From an uncultured Gammaproteobacteria bacterium (GTDB lineage: Bacteria > Pseudomonadota > Gammaproteobacteria > HK1), in assembly GCA_958295465.1 (NCBI GenBank), contig OY282353.1, positions 3,401,001 through 3,465,000 on the forward strand: a stretch of 64,000 nucleotides of DNA, written 5' to 3'. The notes below the pieces were generated by a model that was not told where the DNA came from, ran no database searches, and worked only from the letters and a program-made list of their open reading frames with translations. A program made the translations under genes and the position numbers. This document shows, piece by piece, positions 1 to 9,024 of this stretch (position 1 is the stretch's first letter; the number at the start of each line of letters is the position of its first letter).

Positions 1-141
1 AGGCAGCGGCTCGCCGAACTCGGCGATTTCCTCGGCTTCGATTTCCCGGCACCGCTCGCAGTCTTCGACCGCGCAGAGCATGGCGCCGCCGTCGTGCCCG
101 CCGTGCCAACCGCACAACAAGGGGCCGGGCGGGCTGCTCAT
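1..141 (-). CDS. Small hypothetical protein with CxxC-like cysteines, partial
   Basis: A 47-codon frame from ATG 141 to the window edge contains the segment MLCAVEDCERCREIEAEEIA. Its composition (C, H, E, G) looks like a genuine small zinc-binding-type protein, unlike the arginine-rich shadow frames here. It overlaps the frame starting at 304, so it may be a separate overlapping gene or the frameshifted C-terminal part of that gene. The true end lies outside the window. Confidence 0.3.
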   Translation of the reverse strand, partial: MSSPPGPLLCGWHGGHDGGAMLCAVEDCERCREIEAEEIAEFGEPLP

Positions 142-304
142 CGGTGGGGAGCCGCCAAGGGGCGCCGGCGTCGGACGTGTAGCACAGGGCGGCGAAGTCG
201 CGCATCGCTTCGAGGGCGCGGCGCGCGTCGTAGCGGCTCCGGTCGAGCCGTGCGGCCTGCGCGTCGAGCCCGTGTTCGTCGGGGGCGGGGCAGTCGTCGT
301 ACAT
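1..304 (-). CDS. Hypothetical protein, runs off the window start
   Basis: An ATG at 304 opens a frame with no stop to the window edge. It begins MYDDCPAPDEHGLDAQAARL and is acidic and well composed for about 55 residues, after which it becomes arginine-rich and looks like out-of-frame translation. The convincing protein sequence then continues in another frame (next entry), so either two genes overlap or one gene carries a frameshift near 140. It lies just downstream of a YspA/DUF2493-like fragment on the same strand. No family is recognised. Confidence 0.3.
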   Translation of the reverse strand, partial: MYDDCPAPDEHGLDAQAARLDRSRYDARRALEAMRDFAALCYTSDAGAPWRLPTDEQPARPLVVRLARRARRRRHALRGRRLRAVPGNRSRGNRRVRRAAA

Positions 305-470
305 GGCGATGTTCTCTTGATGGGCGAAGTGGGTGAGGACGGAGCCGCAAGCCGTTGCGGGCGCCGGATCGCTCCACCGGCCCTTGAAGCTTGCCCGCTC
401 GCCGCATGGCTCCTGCTCTGCGGGGAGGCGGCTCGGCGTTCGGGGGGCCGGCCCGTGGGAGGGCGTCGCG

Positions 471-719
471 TCAGGCGGCGACGGAGTGGACGGGAATGCC
501 GAGCTGCCTAGCCTTGTCGACCAGGTTGGCGGTAATGCCGGCGCCGGGGAAGGCGACGAGGCCCTTCGGCATGAGGCTGAGGAGGTCGTCGTTGCGGCGG
601 AAGGGGGCGGCGCGTCCGTGGCGGCGGTCCCAGTCGGGCTTGCACACGACCTGGTGGACCTCGTTGCGCTCGGCCCACTTCGCGGCGATGCGCTCGGCGC
701 CGGGTCCACTTCTGGCCAC
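471..719 (-). pseudogene. YspA/DUF2493 (SLOG-like) protein, C-terminal fragment
   Basis: The frame ending at 471 encodes about 80 residues matching the C-terminal half of the DUF2493/YspA-related SLOG family as I know it: a GAERIAAKWAE helix, KPDWDR, APFRRNDDLL and a closing Rossmann-like GLVAFPGAGITANLVDKARQLGIPV. The usual N-terminal half with the first nucleotide-binding loop is missing. Homology stops at about 717, exactly where a copy of the IS66 end begins, so the gene was truncated by that element or by a deletion running from it. SLOG proteins are thought to bind nucleotide-derived ligands; the fragment is presumably non-functional. Confidence 0.7.
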
Positions 720-885
720 GACAGGCGCGCAGATGGTCGAGCCAGAATGGGTCGCGCGCCTTGGGACGTGCCCTTGAACGGGCTCTCGCCTGAGCCATCA
801 CTGTCACCCTCCCACAGGACATTGGAGGGTGCACCGTGGCACGAGCGACACAGCTATGGAATTACGTACTTCTCCGGGCGCTTAC
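717..885 (-). mobile_element. IS66-family end remnant with tnpA 5' fragment
   Basis: These 169 bases are nearly identical to 47674-47842, the tnpA-side end of the complete IS66 element in this window. The copy ends with the same outer bases (GTAAGCGCCC read inward from 885). It carries the tnpA start (MAQARARSRARPKARD...) and about 25 codons before the homology ends at 717. The rest of the element and its other end are absent. It is a one-ended relic abutting the truncated YspA-like gene and lying about 110 bases upstream of the Type III mod gene. Confidence 0.9.
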
Positions 886-993
886 GAGCAAGCGCCCGCC
901 GGATCAACGGATTCCGGCGACATCGCTCCGGCCGGACGCCGGTGATACTCTGGCCATCATGGTGCCGCGCCCGGCGCCCTCGGGACAAGGTGA

Positions 994-2631
994 GTGCCTG
1001 ACGTGTCGTGGCTGCAATTCAAGGGAAGGGTGTTCGTGGAGAACCACCATCTGGCGGTTCCGTTCCACGAAATGCAGCCGGTCCGGTCCAGGGGGCTGAG
1101 CCGGAAGGCGAGCCTGCACGACAACCTGATCGTCGAGGGCGACAACCTGGCCGCCTTGAAGGCGCTGTTGCCCACGTACCAAGGCAAGGTCAAGTGCATC
1201 TACATCGACCCGCCCTACAACACCGGCAACGAGGGCTGGGCCTACAACGACAACGTCAACTCCCCCATGATGCAGGACTGGCTGGGCAAGGTCGTGGACC
1301 GCGAGGACCTCACCCGCCACGACAAGTGGTGCTGCATGATGCTCCCCCGCCTGAAGCTGCTGCGCGAGCTTCTCCGAGACGACGGCGCGATCTTCGTCTC
1401 CATCGACGACAACGAGTTTCATAGGCTGCGTTCTCTCATGGACGAGGTGTTTGGCGAAGAAAACTTTGTGGCGACCGCCATCTGGCAAAAGGTTTATGCT
1501 CCGAAAAGCTCGGCCAGACACTTTTCGGAAGATCATGATTTCGTGGTCATCTACGCTCGCGACGGAGAGAAGTGGGTGCCGAATCTTCTGGCACGAACCG
1601 AGGCACAGGACTCTGTCTATCGAAACCCGGACGAGGATCCGCGTGGCCCATGGCGTCCGAACAATCTTGCGGCGAGGAATTCATACAGCAAGGGCGTTTA
1701 TTCCATTACCTGCCCCGGTGGCCGAAAAATAGACGGGCCTCCGAAGGGCTCGTACTGGCGGGTCTCGAAAGAACGATTCCTGGAGCTCGATGCGGATGGT
1801 CGCATCTGGTGGGGAGAAGGCGGCAACAATGTCCCGGCGCCCAAGATATTTCTTTCCGAAGTGAAACAAGGAAGGGTTCCGCAGACACTGTGGACATATC
1901 AGGAGGTAGGACATACGCAGGATTCGAAACGCGAAATCATTTCCATACTCGATTTTGACAGCTCCAATGATGTTTTCATTACCCCGAAACCCTCGTCGTT
2001 GATCAGGCGGATCCTGCAAATCGCCACCGACAAGGACTCCATCGTCCTCGACTCCTTCGCCGGGTCCGGCACGACCGCGCACGCGGTGCTGGCGCTGAAC
2101 CAGGAGGACGGCGGCAACCGGCGTTTCGTGCTGATCGAGTGCGAGGACTACGTGGACTCGCTCACCGCCGAACGGGTGCGGCGCGTCGCCAAGGGTATTC
2201 CTTCCGCCAGGGACGAATCGCTCAAGGCCGGGCTGGGCGGCACGTTCAGCTACTTCAGGCTGGGCCGGCCGATGCGCCAGCAGTCGATACTCGACGGCTC
2301 GAACCTGCCGAGCTACGAGAAGCTGGCCGGCTACGTCTTCTTCACCGCCACCGGCGAGGAGTTCGAGCCGGAGAAGATCAGGAAGAAGACGTGGTTCATC
2401 GGCCGAAGCCGACTCTACGACGTCTTCCTGATCTACGAAGCCGACATGGGGAAGCTCAAGGACATGGCCCTGACGCTGGACGTCGCCCGCAAGCTGCCCC
2501 GAGGCAAGCGGAACAAGCTTGTCTTCGCCCCCACCAAATACCTCGACCAGGAGTTCCTGTACCGGTACCGGATCACCTTCCAGCAGCTCCCGTTCCAGAT
2601 CTATGAAGCGTTCGAGAAGCTGGCAAAGTGA
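994..2631 (+). CDS. mod: Type III restriction-modification methyltransferase (Mod)
   Basis: This is the 545-residue site-specific adenine methyltransferase subunit of a Type III system. It recognises the target and transfers methyl from S-adenosylmethionine. Motif IV is DPPYNTG at residues 72-78, preceded by the target-strand segment NLIVEGDNLAALKALLP. The SAM-binding motif I DSFAGSGTTAHAVL comes later, near residue 350, giving the permuted beta-type order usual for Mod. The middle, between the motifs, is the likely target-recognition domain and has a more AT-rich stretch (about 1440-2010) than its flanks, consistent with exchange of specificity. The start is GTG. The stop overlaps the res start by four bases (GTGA), implying translational coupling. 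Confidence 0.93.
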   Translation: MPDVSWLQFKGRVFVENHHLAVPFHEMQPVRSRGLSRKASLHDNLIVEGDNLAALKALLPTYQGKVKCIYIDPPYNTGNEGWAYNDNVNSPMMQDWLGKVVDREDLTRHDKWCCMMLPRLKLLRELLRDDGAIFVSIDDNEFHRLRSLMDEVFGEENFVATAIWQKVYAPKSSARHFSEDHDFVVIYARDGEKWVPNLLARTEAQDSVYRNPDEDPRGPWRPNNLAARNSYSKGVYSITCPGGRKIDGPPKGSYWRVSKERFLELDADGRIWWGEGGNNVPAPKIFLSEVKQGRVPQTLWTYQEVGHTQDSKREIISILDFDSSNDVFITPKPSSLIRRILQIATDKDSIVLDSFAGSGTTAHAVLALNQEDGGNRRFVLIECEDYVDSLTAERVRRVAKGIPSARDESLKAGLGGTFSYFRLGRPMRQQSILDGSNLPSYEKLAGYVFFTATGEEFEPEKIRKKTWFIGRSRLYDVFLIYEADMGKLKDMALTLDVARKLPRGKRNKLVFAPTKYLDQEFLYRYRITFQQLPFQIYEAFEKLAK

Positions 2632-5174
2632 TCCTCAAGGAGTACCAGAAGCGGGCGCTGGCCACCGTCGAGGAATTCCTCGAACGGCTGACGGAGTGGC
2701 GCGCCAGGGCGGCGGCGGTGCTGGAACAGGACCCCGAGATGGACGTCGACTGGGTGGGCCGGGCATGGGCGAAGACTGCGCCCTCGCATACCTACCTGCC
2801 GCGCCGGAACGGGTTGGGCGAGCCGCTGCCCTCGTTCTGCCTCAAGATCCCCACCGGCGGCGGCAAGACGTTGCTCGCGACGAAGGTGATCGACCTCGTC
2901 AACACTCACTACCGGAGGCGGCAGACGGGACTGGTGCTGTGGATCGTCCCGACCACCCAGATCTACAACCAGACCCTGAAGGCCCTGAAGGATCGCGATC
3001 ACCCGTACCGCCGGCTGCTCGATCTGGCGTCCGCCGGCCGGACCCTGGTGCTGGAGAAGACCGGCGGATTCGGCCCCCGGGACGTTGCCGGGAACCTGTG
3101 CGTGCTGATGCTGATGCTGCCGTCCGCCAACCGGGAGACGAAGGAGCAGCTCAGGATGTTCCGGGACAGCGGCGGCTTCGAACGCTTCTTCCCGGCGGAC
3201 GGCGACGCCGCGGCCCACGAATCGTTGCTGGAGGACATACCGAACCTCGACACCTTCGAGCGGGAAGGCGGCTTCTGGGGCCGGCACGCGAAGACCTCCC
3301 TCGGCAACACGTTGCGGCTCCTGCAACCGCTGATCATCCTCGACGAAGGACACAAGGCATACAGCCCGAACGCCAGGGCGACGCTCGAAGGATTCAACCC
3401 CTGCATGATCGTCGAGCTGTCGGCGACGCCGCCCGGGGGAGCCAACGTGCTCGTCGACGTCCGGGGCCACGAGTTGAACGCGGAGGAGATGGTCAAGCTC
3501 GACCTCCACATCAGCAACCGCGCGAGCGCGAACTGGAAAGACACGCTGCTCGCGTCGATCGAGCACCGCCAGCGGCTCGAAGAGGAGGCGCGGACCTACG
3601 AAGCGGAAACCGGCGTGTACATCCGCCCCATCTGCCTGATCCAGGTGGAACGCACGGGCAGGGACCAGCGGCGTCCGGGCGTGGTGCACGCGGACGACGC
3701 CCGGGACTACCTGCTGCGGCATCCCGGCATCGGCGCGGAGTACGTCGCGGTCAAGACGAGCCAGCGGGACGAGTTGAAGGAGGTGGACGAGGCCGGTGGC
3801 CTGTTGTCCCGCGAGTGCCCGATCCGCTTCATCATCACCAAGCAGGCGTTGCAGGAAGGCTGGGATTGCTCGTTCGCCTATGTCCTGACGATCCTGACGA
3901 ATCCCGGATCGAGAAGCGCGTTGACGCAACTCGTCGGCCGCATCCTCCGGCAGCCCTGCGCGAAGAAGACCCGCGTGCCCTGGCTGGACGAAAGCTACGT
4001 CTTCTGCTTTCAGCGAAGGGGCGCCGATCTGCTCGAGGAGGTCCGCAAGGGGTTCGGCCTGGAGGGATTACAGGGCCTGGAAGGCAAGGTCGTGACCGAC
4101 CCCGAAGGACCGCACCCCACCAAGACGGTGGTGGTCGAGCAACGCGAGCGGTACCGGAACGCGGTGCGCGATCTCGTGCTGCCCGCGTTCATGATCAGGG
4201 ACGGGAAGGAATGGCGGCTGGTGCATTACGAGGCGGACATCCTGTCGCGCGTACCGTGGGACGAGGTGGACTTGAGCCCGTTGTTCGATCTGCCGCTCGG
4301 CGCCGAGGGCCTGAAGGACTTCGAGCTGCGCGCCGGACTGGATGAAGGGCATCTGATGGAGGATCCCGAAGCCGTGGCCGGCCGGACGTCTCCGACACCG
4401 GCTGCCGGAGAAGACGCGATCGACTACTACTTCGCGGCCAGCCACCTGCTGGACGTGATGCCCAATCCCTGGCGGGGCCGCGAGGCGGCCAGGGAAGTCT
4501 TCGGCGCGCTGCTCGGCAGGCATCCGCATGAACGGGTGGCCGCGAACTACGTGTTCGTCCTCGAAGAGATCCGCAAGCGCCTGGAGGCGGAGCGGGACCG
4601 CCTGTCGCAACGGGTGTTCTCGGAGCTGCTCGACGCGGGAACGATGCGCTTCCTCGTGGTGACGGGCGATCTGGAGTCCAACCGCCTGCCCCGGACCATC
4701 GAGACGGCGGAGGGAAAACGGGCCAACCGGGAAGACGGCGGCCAGTACCTGCTCAACCTGTTCGAGCGGACGAACGAGGACGAGTTGAACGGGCTGGAGA
4801 ACAAGGTCGCGACCTGTCTGGACCGGCAGGAACGCCTGTTCTTCTGGTACCGGAACCGCGCCCGCAAGGATTACTACGTACAGGGGTGGAAGCGGGGACG
4901 GATCTACGCGGACTTCATCTTCACGCTGAAGCCGGACGAAGCGGACGCAGGCGACGGATACCACCAGGTCTTCGTCGTGGAGACCAAGGGCCTCCATCTC
5001 GGGCAGTCCGCGGACACCGCCTACAAGCGTTCGGTGTTCGACCTCTGCTCCAGGCACGCGAAGAAGACGGACTGGGCCGAATTCGTCCCGGCCATGCGCG
5101 GCAAGATCGTGCGCTTCGAGATCGTCGATGAAGACGAATGGGAGCAACGGCTGAACGCCATGCTCGCCGCGTAG
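2628..5174 (+). CDS. res: Type III restriction endonuclease, ATP-dependent subunit (Res)
   Basis: This 848-residue DEAD/SF2 translocase-nuclease works with the preceding Mod. Walker A is PTGGGKT around residue 80, the DEAH-type box is ILDEGHKAY, motif III is ELSATPP, and motifs V-VI are QEGWDCSFAYVL and QLVGRILRQP. The C-terminus holds a PD-(D/E)XK-type nuclease pattern (YADFIF ... FVVETKG). Length and order are normal and no frame damage is seen. It starts at a GTG overlapping the mod stop. Res needs Mod for DNA recognition, so the pair should act as one system. Confidence 0.93.
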   Translation: MILKEYQKRALATVEEFLERLTEWRARAAAVLEQDPEMDVDWVGRAWAKTAPSHTYLPRRNGLGEPLPSFCLKIPTGGGKTLLATKVIDLVNTHYRRRQTGLVLWIVPTTQIYNQTLKALKDRDHPYRRLLDLASAGRTLVLEKTGGFGPRDVAGNLCVLMLMLPSANRETKEQLRMFRDSGGFERFFPADGDAAAHESLLEDIPNLDTFEREGGFWGRHAKTSLGNTLRLLQPLIILDEGHKAYSPNARATLEGFNPCMIVELSATPPGGANVLVDVRGHELNAEEMVKLDLHISNRASANWKDTLLASIEHRQRLEEEARTYEAETGVYIRPICLIQVERTGRDQRRPGVVHADDARDYLLRHPGIGAEYVAVKTSQRDELKEVDEAGGLLSRECPIRFIITKQALQEGWDCSFAYVLTILTNPGSRSALTQLVGRILRQPCAKKTRVPWLDESYVFCFQRRGADLLEEVRKGFGLEGLQGLEGKVVTDPEGPHPTKTVVVEQRERYRNAVRDLVLPAFMIRDGKEWRLVHYEADILSRVPWDEVDLSPLFDLPLGAEGLKDFELRAGLDEGHLMEDPEAVAGRTSPTPAAGEDAIDYYFAASHLLDVMPNPWRGREAAREVFGALLGRHPHERVAANYVFVLEEIRKRLEAERDRLSQRVFSELLDAGTMRFLVVTGDLESNRLPRTIETAEGKRANREDGGQYLLNLFERTNEDELNGLENKVATCLDRQERLFFWYRNRARKDYYVQGWKRGRIYADFIFTLKPDEADAGDGYHQVFVVETKGLHLGQSADTAYKRSVFDLCSRHAKKTDWAEFVPAMRGKIVRFEIVDEDEWEQRLNAMLAA

Positions 5175-5670
5175 CCGCCGCGCGGGGGCCGCGTCCGTTG
5201 GATTCGCGCGATTGCGCAATTCCCGGGTGCGTCCCGGGGAACGGCGCGGCCTGGAGGACGCGGGCGTCTCGCCTGCAAGGGAGCTGCCGCGACGCGCACG
5301 CAGACCTTCGCCGCTTCGCGCGCCGTCTCATCGGGCCGGCCTTCGACTCGAATGGCTGAACAGCCGGGCGCCCGGACCACCCGGCCGAGCGGACTCGCGA
5401 CGGGTACAAAAGCGCGGGGGCGTATGAGATCATCCGCCGGCGCGCGGGACCTGACAGCGCGGGCGCCCGTGCTCCCCGTTCGGATCCGCCGCCGCGTCAC
5501 CGAATCCGGCACGGCGCAGCATCCCCCGAAATCCGGAGCGCGCCGCGGGCGCACACGGAACCCATGTGGCACGTCCGGCGCCGGATTGGCGCACGCCGAT
5601 GCGCCACGGGCGCACACGGAGCCCGCAAGTTCCGCCCGCGCCGGCCCGTCCCACGTCACGGGAGAGCGAC
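5175..5670. other. Intergenic region between res and gltA
   Basis: About 500 GC-rich bases with no convincing gene. A short hairpin at 5220-5241 (TTCCCGGG / CCCGGGGAA) follows res and may act as its terminator, without a T-run. A 20-base near-repeat (GGGCGCACACGG core) occurs at about 5543 and 5605. The ribosome-binding site GGAGAG of gltA is at 5661. Confidence 0.5.
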
Positions 5671-6972
5671 ATGGCAGACCGCAAGACCGTCACGATCACC
5701 GACAACGCCTCCGGAGAGCGGGTCGAATGCGACGTGATCGAAGGCACCCACGGCCGCCCGGTCATCGACATCCGCTCCCTGCCGTCGACGCTGGGCTGTT
5801 TCACCTACGACCCCGGCTTCGCCTCGACGGCGAGCTGTTCGAGCACCATCACCTACATCGACGGGCAGGAGGGGGTGCTGCTGTACCGCGGCTATCCGAT
5901 CGAGCAGCTCGCCGAGCGCAGCAACTTCCTGGAGATCTGCTACCTCCTGCTGTACGGCGAACTGCCGACCAGAGCGCAATGGGATGCGTTCAACGCGCAG
6001 ATCCGCCGCCATACCATGGTCCACGAGGGGATCCGGCGCTTCATCGCCGGCTACCAGCACGACGCCCACCCGATGGGGATGCTGGTCGGCATCGTGGGCG
6101 CGCTCTCGACCTTCTACCACGACACCCTCGACATCAGTGACCCGAAGCATCGCGAGCTGGCCGCGATCCGCATGATCGCGAAGCTCCCGTCCATCGCCGC
6201 CGACTGCTACAAGTACAGCATCGGCCAGCCCTTCATGTATCCGATCAACTCGCTCGGCTACGTGGAGAACTTCCTCCAGATGATGTTCGCGGTCAGGGCC
6301 GAGCCCTACCTGCCGAGCCCGGTCGCGAGGCGCGCCCTGGAGCTCATGATGATCCTCCACGCCGACCACGAGCAGAACGCGAGCACGTCCACGGTGCGCC
6401 TCGCGGGCAGCTCCGGCGCGAACCCCTACGCCTGTGTGGCGGCGGGGATCGCGACCCTGTGGGGGCCGGCCCACGGCGGCGCCAACGAGGCGGTCATCGA
6501 CATGCTCCGGGCCATCCGCGATCCGGCCGAGATCCCGAAGTACGTCGAGCGCGCGAAGGACAAGGACGACCCCTACCGGCTGATGGGCTTCGGCCACCGG
6601 GTCTACAAGAACTTCGACCCTCGCGCCACGCTGATCCGCCAGGCCTGCCACGACCTCCTCCAGGATCTCGACGCCGGGAACCAGCCGCTGTTCGAGATCG
6701 CGCTGCGGCTCGAGGAGATCGCCCTCGGAGACGACTACTTCATCGAGCGCAACCTCTACCCCAACGTGGACTTCTACTCCGGCATCATCCTGAGCGCCCT
6801 GGGGATCCCGTTGAACATGTTCACCGTGATCTTCGCCCTCGCCCGCACCGTCGGCTGGGTGTCGCAGTGGATGGAGCTCGTCAACGACGCAGAGCAGCGC
6901 ATCGGCCGCCCGCAGCAGCGCTACGTCGGCGCGGCGCGGCGCGATTACACGGAGATGAAGGATCGGGGCTGA
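5671..6972 (+). CDS. gltA: Citrate synthase, Type II
   Basis: This enzyme condenses acetyl-CoA and oxaloacetate to citrate in the TCA cycle. Its 433 residues match the hexameric bacterial class. The catalytic residues are visible: His268 in [10 protein letters not shown], His309 in [10 protein letters not shown] and Asp367 in NVDFYSGI. The ATG at 5671 follows GGAGAG with good spacing. An upstream in-frame extension exists but lacks family similarity. The neighbour on the same strand is mdh, so two consecutive TCA-cycle steps are encoded together, separated by about 200 bases. Confidence 0.97.
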   Translation: MADRKTVTITDNASGERVECDVIEGTHGRPVIDIRSLPSTLGCFTYDPGFASTASCSSTITYIDGQEGVLLYRGYPIEQLAERSNFLEICYLLLYGELPTRAQWDAFNAQIRRHTMVHEGIRRFIAGYQHDAHPMGMLVGIVGALSTFYHDTLDISDPKHRELAAIRMIAKLPSIAADCYKYSIGQPFMYPINSLGYVENFLQMMFAVRAEPYLPSPVARRALELMMILHADHEQNASTSTVRLAGSSGANPYACVAAGIATLWGPAHGGANEAVIDMLRAIRDPAEIPKYVERAKDKDDPYRLMGFGHRVYKNFDPRATLIRQACHDLLQDLDAGNQPLFEIALRLEEIALGDDYFIERNLYPNVDFYSGIILSALGIPLNMFTVIFALARTVGWVSQWMELVNDAEQRIGRPQQRYVGAARRDYTEMKDRG

Positions 6973-7169
6973 CGGCGCGGCGGCCCGGCCGTCCGGCAGC
7001 GGAACGCCCGGCCGACGATGAAGCCTTCAATTCCGGACGGCCGCGGCACGGCCTCGTGGTCGTCGACGAAATACCGTCCCGTCCGGTCGTGGGAGCCACT
7101 TCCCGCCTCGAGAAATGCTCCCGTGAATCCAGCAGTTCGTCGGATGTTCCACGCAAGGAGATCGACGCA

Positions 7170-8147
7170 ATGACCTCACCCGCGAGAGTCGCAGTCACCG
7201 GCGCGGCCGGCCAGATCGGATACTCGCTGCTGTTCCGCATCGCCTCCGGCGAGATGCTCGGGCCGGACCGGCCGGTGGTGTTGCAGTTGATGGAGATCAC
7301 CCCTGCGCTGGGCGCGCTCGGGGGCGTGGTGATGGAGCTCGACGACTGCGCGTATCCGCTGTTGCAGGACGTCGTCGTCACCGACGATCCGGCCGTCGCG
7401 TTCAGGGACGCCGACTACGCGATGCTCGTCGGCTCGAAGCCGCGCGGGAAGGGCATGGAGCGGGGAGACCTGCTCGCCGAGAACGGAAGGATCTTCGGTC
7501 CCCAGGGCCGGGCCCTCAACGATCACGCGAGCCGCGACGTGAAGGTGCTGGTGATCGGCAACCCCGCCAACACGAACGCCCTCATCGCGATGCGCAACGC
7601 GCCGGACCTCGCGCCGGCGCAGTTCAGCGCGATGACGCGGCTCGATCACAACCGGGCCGTCGGCCAGGTGGCGGAGAAGACCGGGGCGGCGGCGGCGGAG
7701 ATCCGGCGGGTCACGATCTGGGGAAACCACTCCGCGACCCAGTACCCGGACCTGAGCCACGCCACGATCGGCGGGCGGCCGGCGGCGGAGCAGCTCGATA
7801 CCGCGTGGATCCGGGACGAGTTCATCCCCCGGGTCCAGAAGCGCGGCGCGGAGGTCATCGAGGCCCGCGGCCTGTCCAGCGCGGCCTCCGCCGCCCATGC
7901 CGGCCTCTCGCACCTGCGTGACTGGGTGGGGGGCACCGCGGGGGGCGACTGGACCAGCATGGCCGTCCCCAGCGACGGCAGCTACGGCATTCCCGAAGGG
8001 CTGGTCTATTCCTTCCCGGTCACCGTCGAGAACGGTGCGTACCGCATCGTGCAGGGGCTCGACATCGACGAGTTCAGCCGCGGGAAGATAGATGCGACCC
8101 GCGCCGAGCTCGAGGAGGAGCGTGACGCGGTGAAGGACCTGCTCTGA
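7170..8147 (+). CDS. mdh: Malate dehydrogenase
   Basis: This 325-residue NAD-dependent enzyme oxidises malate to oxaloacetate, the substrate of the preceding citrate synthase. The Rossmann motif is [12 protein letters not shown] near the N-terminus. The substrate arginine lies in [16 protein letters not shown] contact in IGNPANTNA, the Asp of the proton relay in RLDHNRA, and the catalytic His in [18 protein letters not shown] (7155-7160) precedes the chosen ATG. The long upstream in-frame extension is a shadow over gltA. Confidence 0.96.
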   Translation: MTSPARVAVTGAAGQIGYSLLFRIASGEMLGPDRPVVLQLMEITPALGALGGVVMELDDCAYPLLQDVVVTDDPAVAFRDADYAMLVGSKPRGKGMERGDLLAENGRIFGPQGRALNDHASRDVKVLVIGNPANTNALIAMRNAPDLAPAQFSAMTRLDHNRAVGQVAEKTGAAAAEIRRVTIWGNHSATQYPDLSHATIGGRPAAEQLDTAWIRDEFIPRVQKRGAEVIEARGLSSAASAAHAGLSHLRDWVGGTAGGDWTSMAVPSDGSYGIPEGLVYSFPVTVENGAYRIVQGLDIDEFSRGKIDATRAELEEERDAVKDLL

Positions 8148-8238
8148 TCCGGACGGATGGGTGAAGCGCCGTCTCCATGGCGCGGCAGCGGTGCGAACGA
8201 CCGCGGCGCTGGCCCCGCGCCGGCTCGAACGTCCCTGT

Positions 8239-8278
8239 CCTCGACGCGCCGTCCCGGTTCCGGGACGGCGCGTCGAGG
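8239..8278 (+). terminator. Perfect GC-rich hairpin after mdh
   Basis: An 18-bp perfect stem (8239-8256 with 8261-8278) around a GTTC loop lies about 90 bases past the mdh stop. It has no T-tract. A terminator or mRNA 3'-protecting structure is the likeliest role. Confidence 0.6.
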
Positions 8279-8294
8279 CGTCGCACCGGCCGGC

Positions 8295-8407
8295 CTAGGA
8301 GCCTGCGCCGCAGAAAGATAGTTCAAGCCCGGCCCGGAACGACGCGGTAGGGGCGACGCATGCGTCGCCCCTACAGTCGCATCGTTTTCTGCGGCGCAGA
8401 CTCCTAG
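8295..8407. mobile_element. MITE-like element with 18-bp inverted ends and CTAG duplication
   Basis: Inverted ends GAGCCTGCGCCGCAGAAA (8299-8316) and its complement with one mismatch (8386-8403) are flanked on both sides by CTAG (8295-8298, 8404-8407). A perfect 28-bp palindrome sits inside at 8347-8374. It has no coding capacity. The CTAG target fits the YTAR preference known for IS5-type transposases. The right CTAG supplies the TAG stop codon of the STAS gene. A second, single end with the same sequence is at 50936-50957. Confidence 0.75.
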
Positions 8408-8742
8408 CCGCCGATTGCGGCGAGCGCCTGTTCCCGGGAGGCATGAACCGGGATGATCTTGTCGAAGCCGCTGATCTCGAAGACTTCCCGAATCGGATCC
8501 GAGAGCGAGCAGAGCATGAACTCCGCATTCCGTTTCCGAAGGGTCTTGGCGATCAGCAGGATGACCCGAAGGCCAGCACTGCTGATGTAGGAGAGGCCCT
8601 CGAGGTCCATGACGACGGTGTTGTCGTCCGTGTTGATCGCAGCCTTCAGCGCTTCCTCGAAATCGCGTGCATTGACGCCGTCGATGCGTCCGGTCGCCTT
8701 TGCAATCAAGGTTCCATTATCCCTTTCGGTTTGAATATCCAT
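8404..8742 (-). CDS. STAS-domain anti-sigma-factor antagonist
   Basis: A 112-residue single STAS domain of the SpoIIAA/RsbV type. These proteins bind anti-sigma or switch kinases and are controlled by serine phosphorylation. The diagnostic loop VMDLEGLSYISSAGLRVILL contains the expected phospho-serine. The Met in MDIQTERDNG is preferred because the 35 upstream residues are unlike the family. No partner kinase or phosphatase gene lies nearby. The stop codon falls in the CTAG flank of the adjacent MITE, so the last codons may have been altered by that insertion. Confidence 0.88.
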   Translation of the reverse strand: MDIQTERDNGTLIAKATGRIDGVNARDFEEALKAAINTDDNTVVMDLEGLSYISSAGLRVILLIAKTLRKRNAEFMLCSLSDPIREVFEISGFDKIIPVHASREQALAAIGG

Positions 8743-9024
8743 CGGTCTCGCATCCTGGTTGACGTTGTGATCTGCGCCCCCTGATCCTCGCGGCGACATT
8801 CTTGGGAAAATAGCCCTGTCGAAGATCGAGGGCAATATCGACCGCAAGCCGGTAGCGGTTCAGCTCGACATCCGTGGCCTGCCGGGGGAGCGAAACCGAC
8901 CGACCGGTTCGGGGAAGCGCCATTCGAGATTCCGCTTTCCGGGGTCTCATCGACCCGGACAAGAACCCGTGCAGGCCGCATGAGCCGGAGTGTAATCCAA
9001 CACGGGCCGTGGTGCGATACGGGT

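Noticed and set aside
2519..4345. A 608-codon frame overlapping res
   Set aside because: It is Arg/Pro-rich and out of frame with the clear Res protein.
5352..6140. A 262-codon frame across the gltA start
   Set aside because: No family features; it overlaps citrate synthase in another frame.
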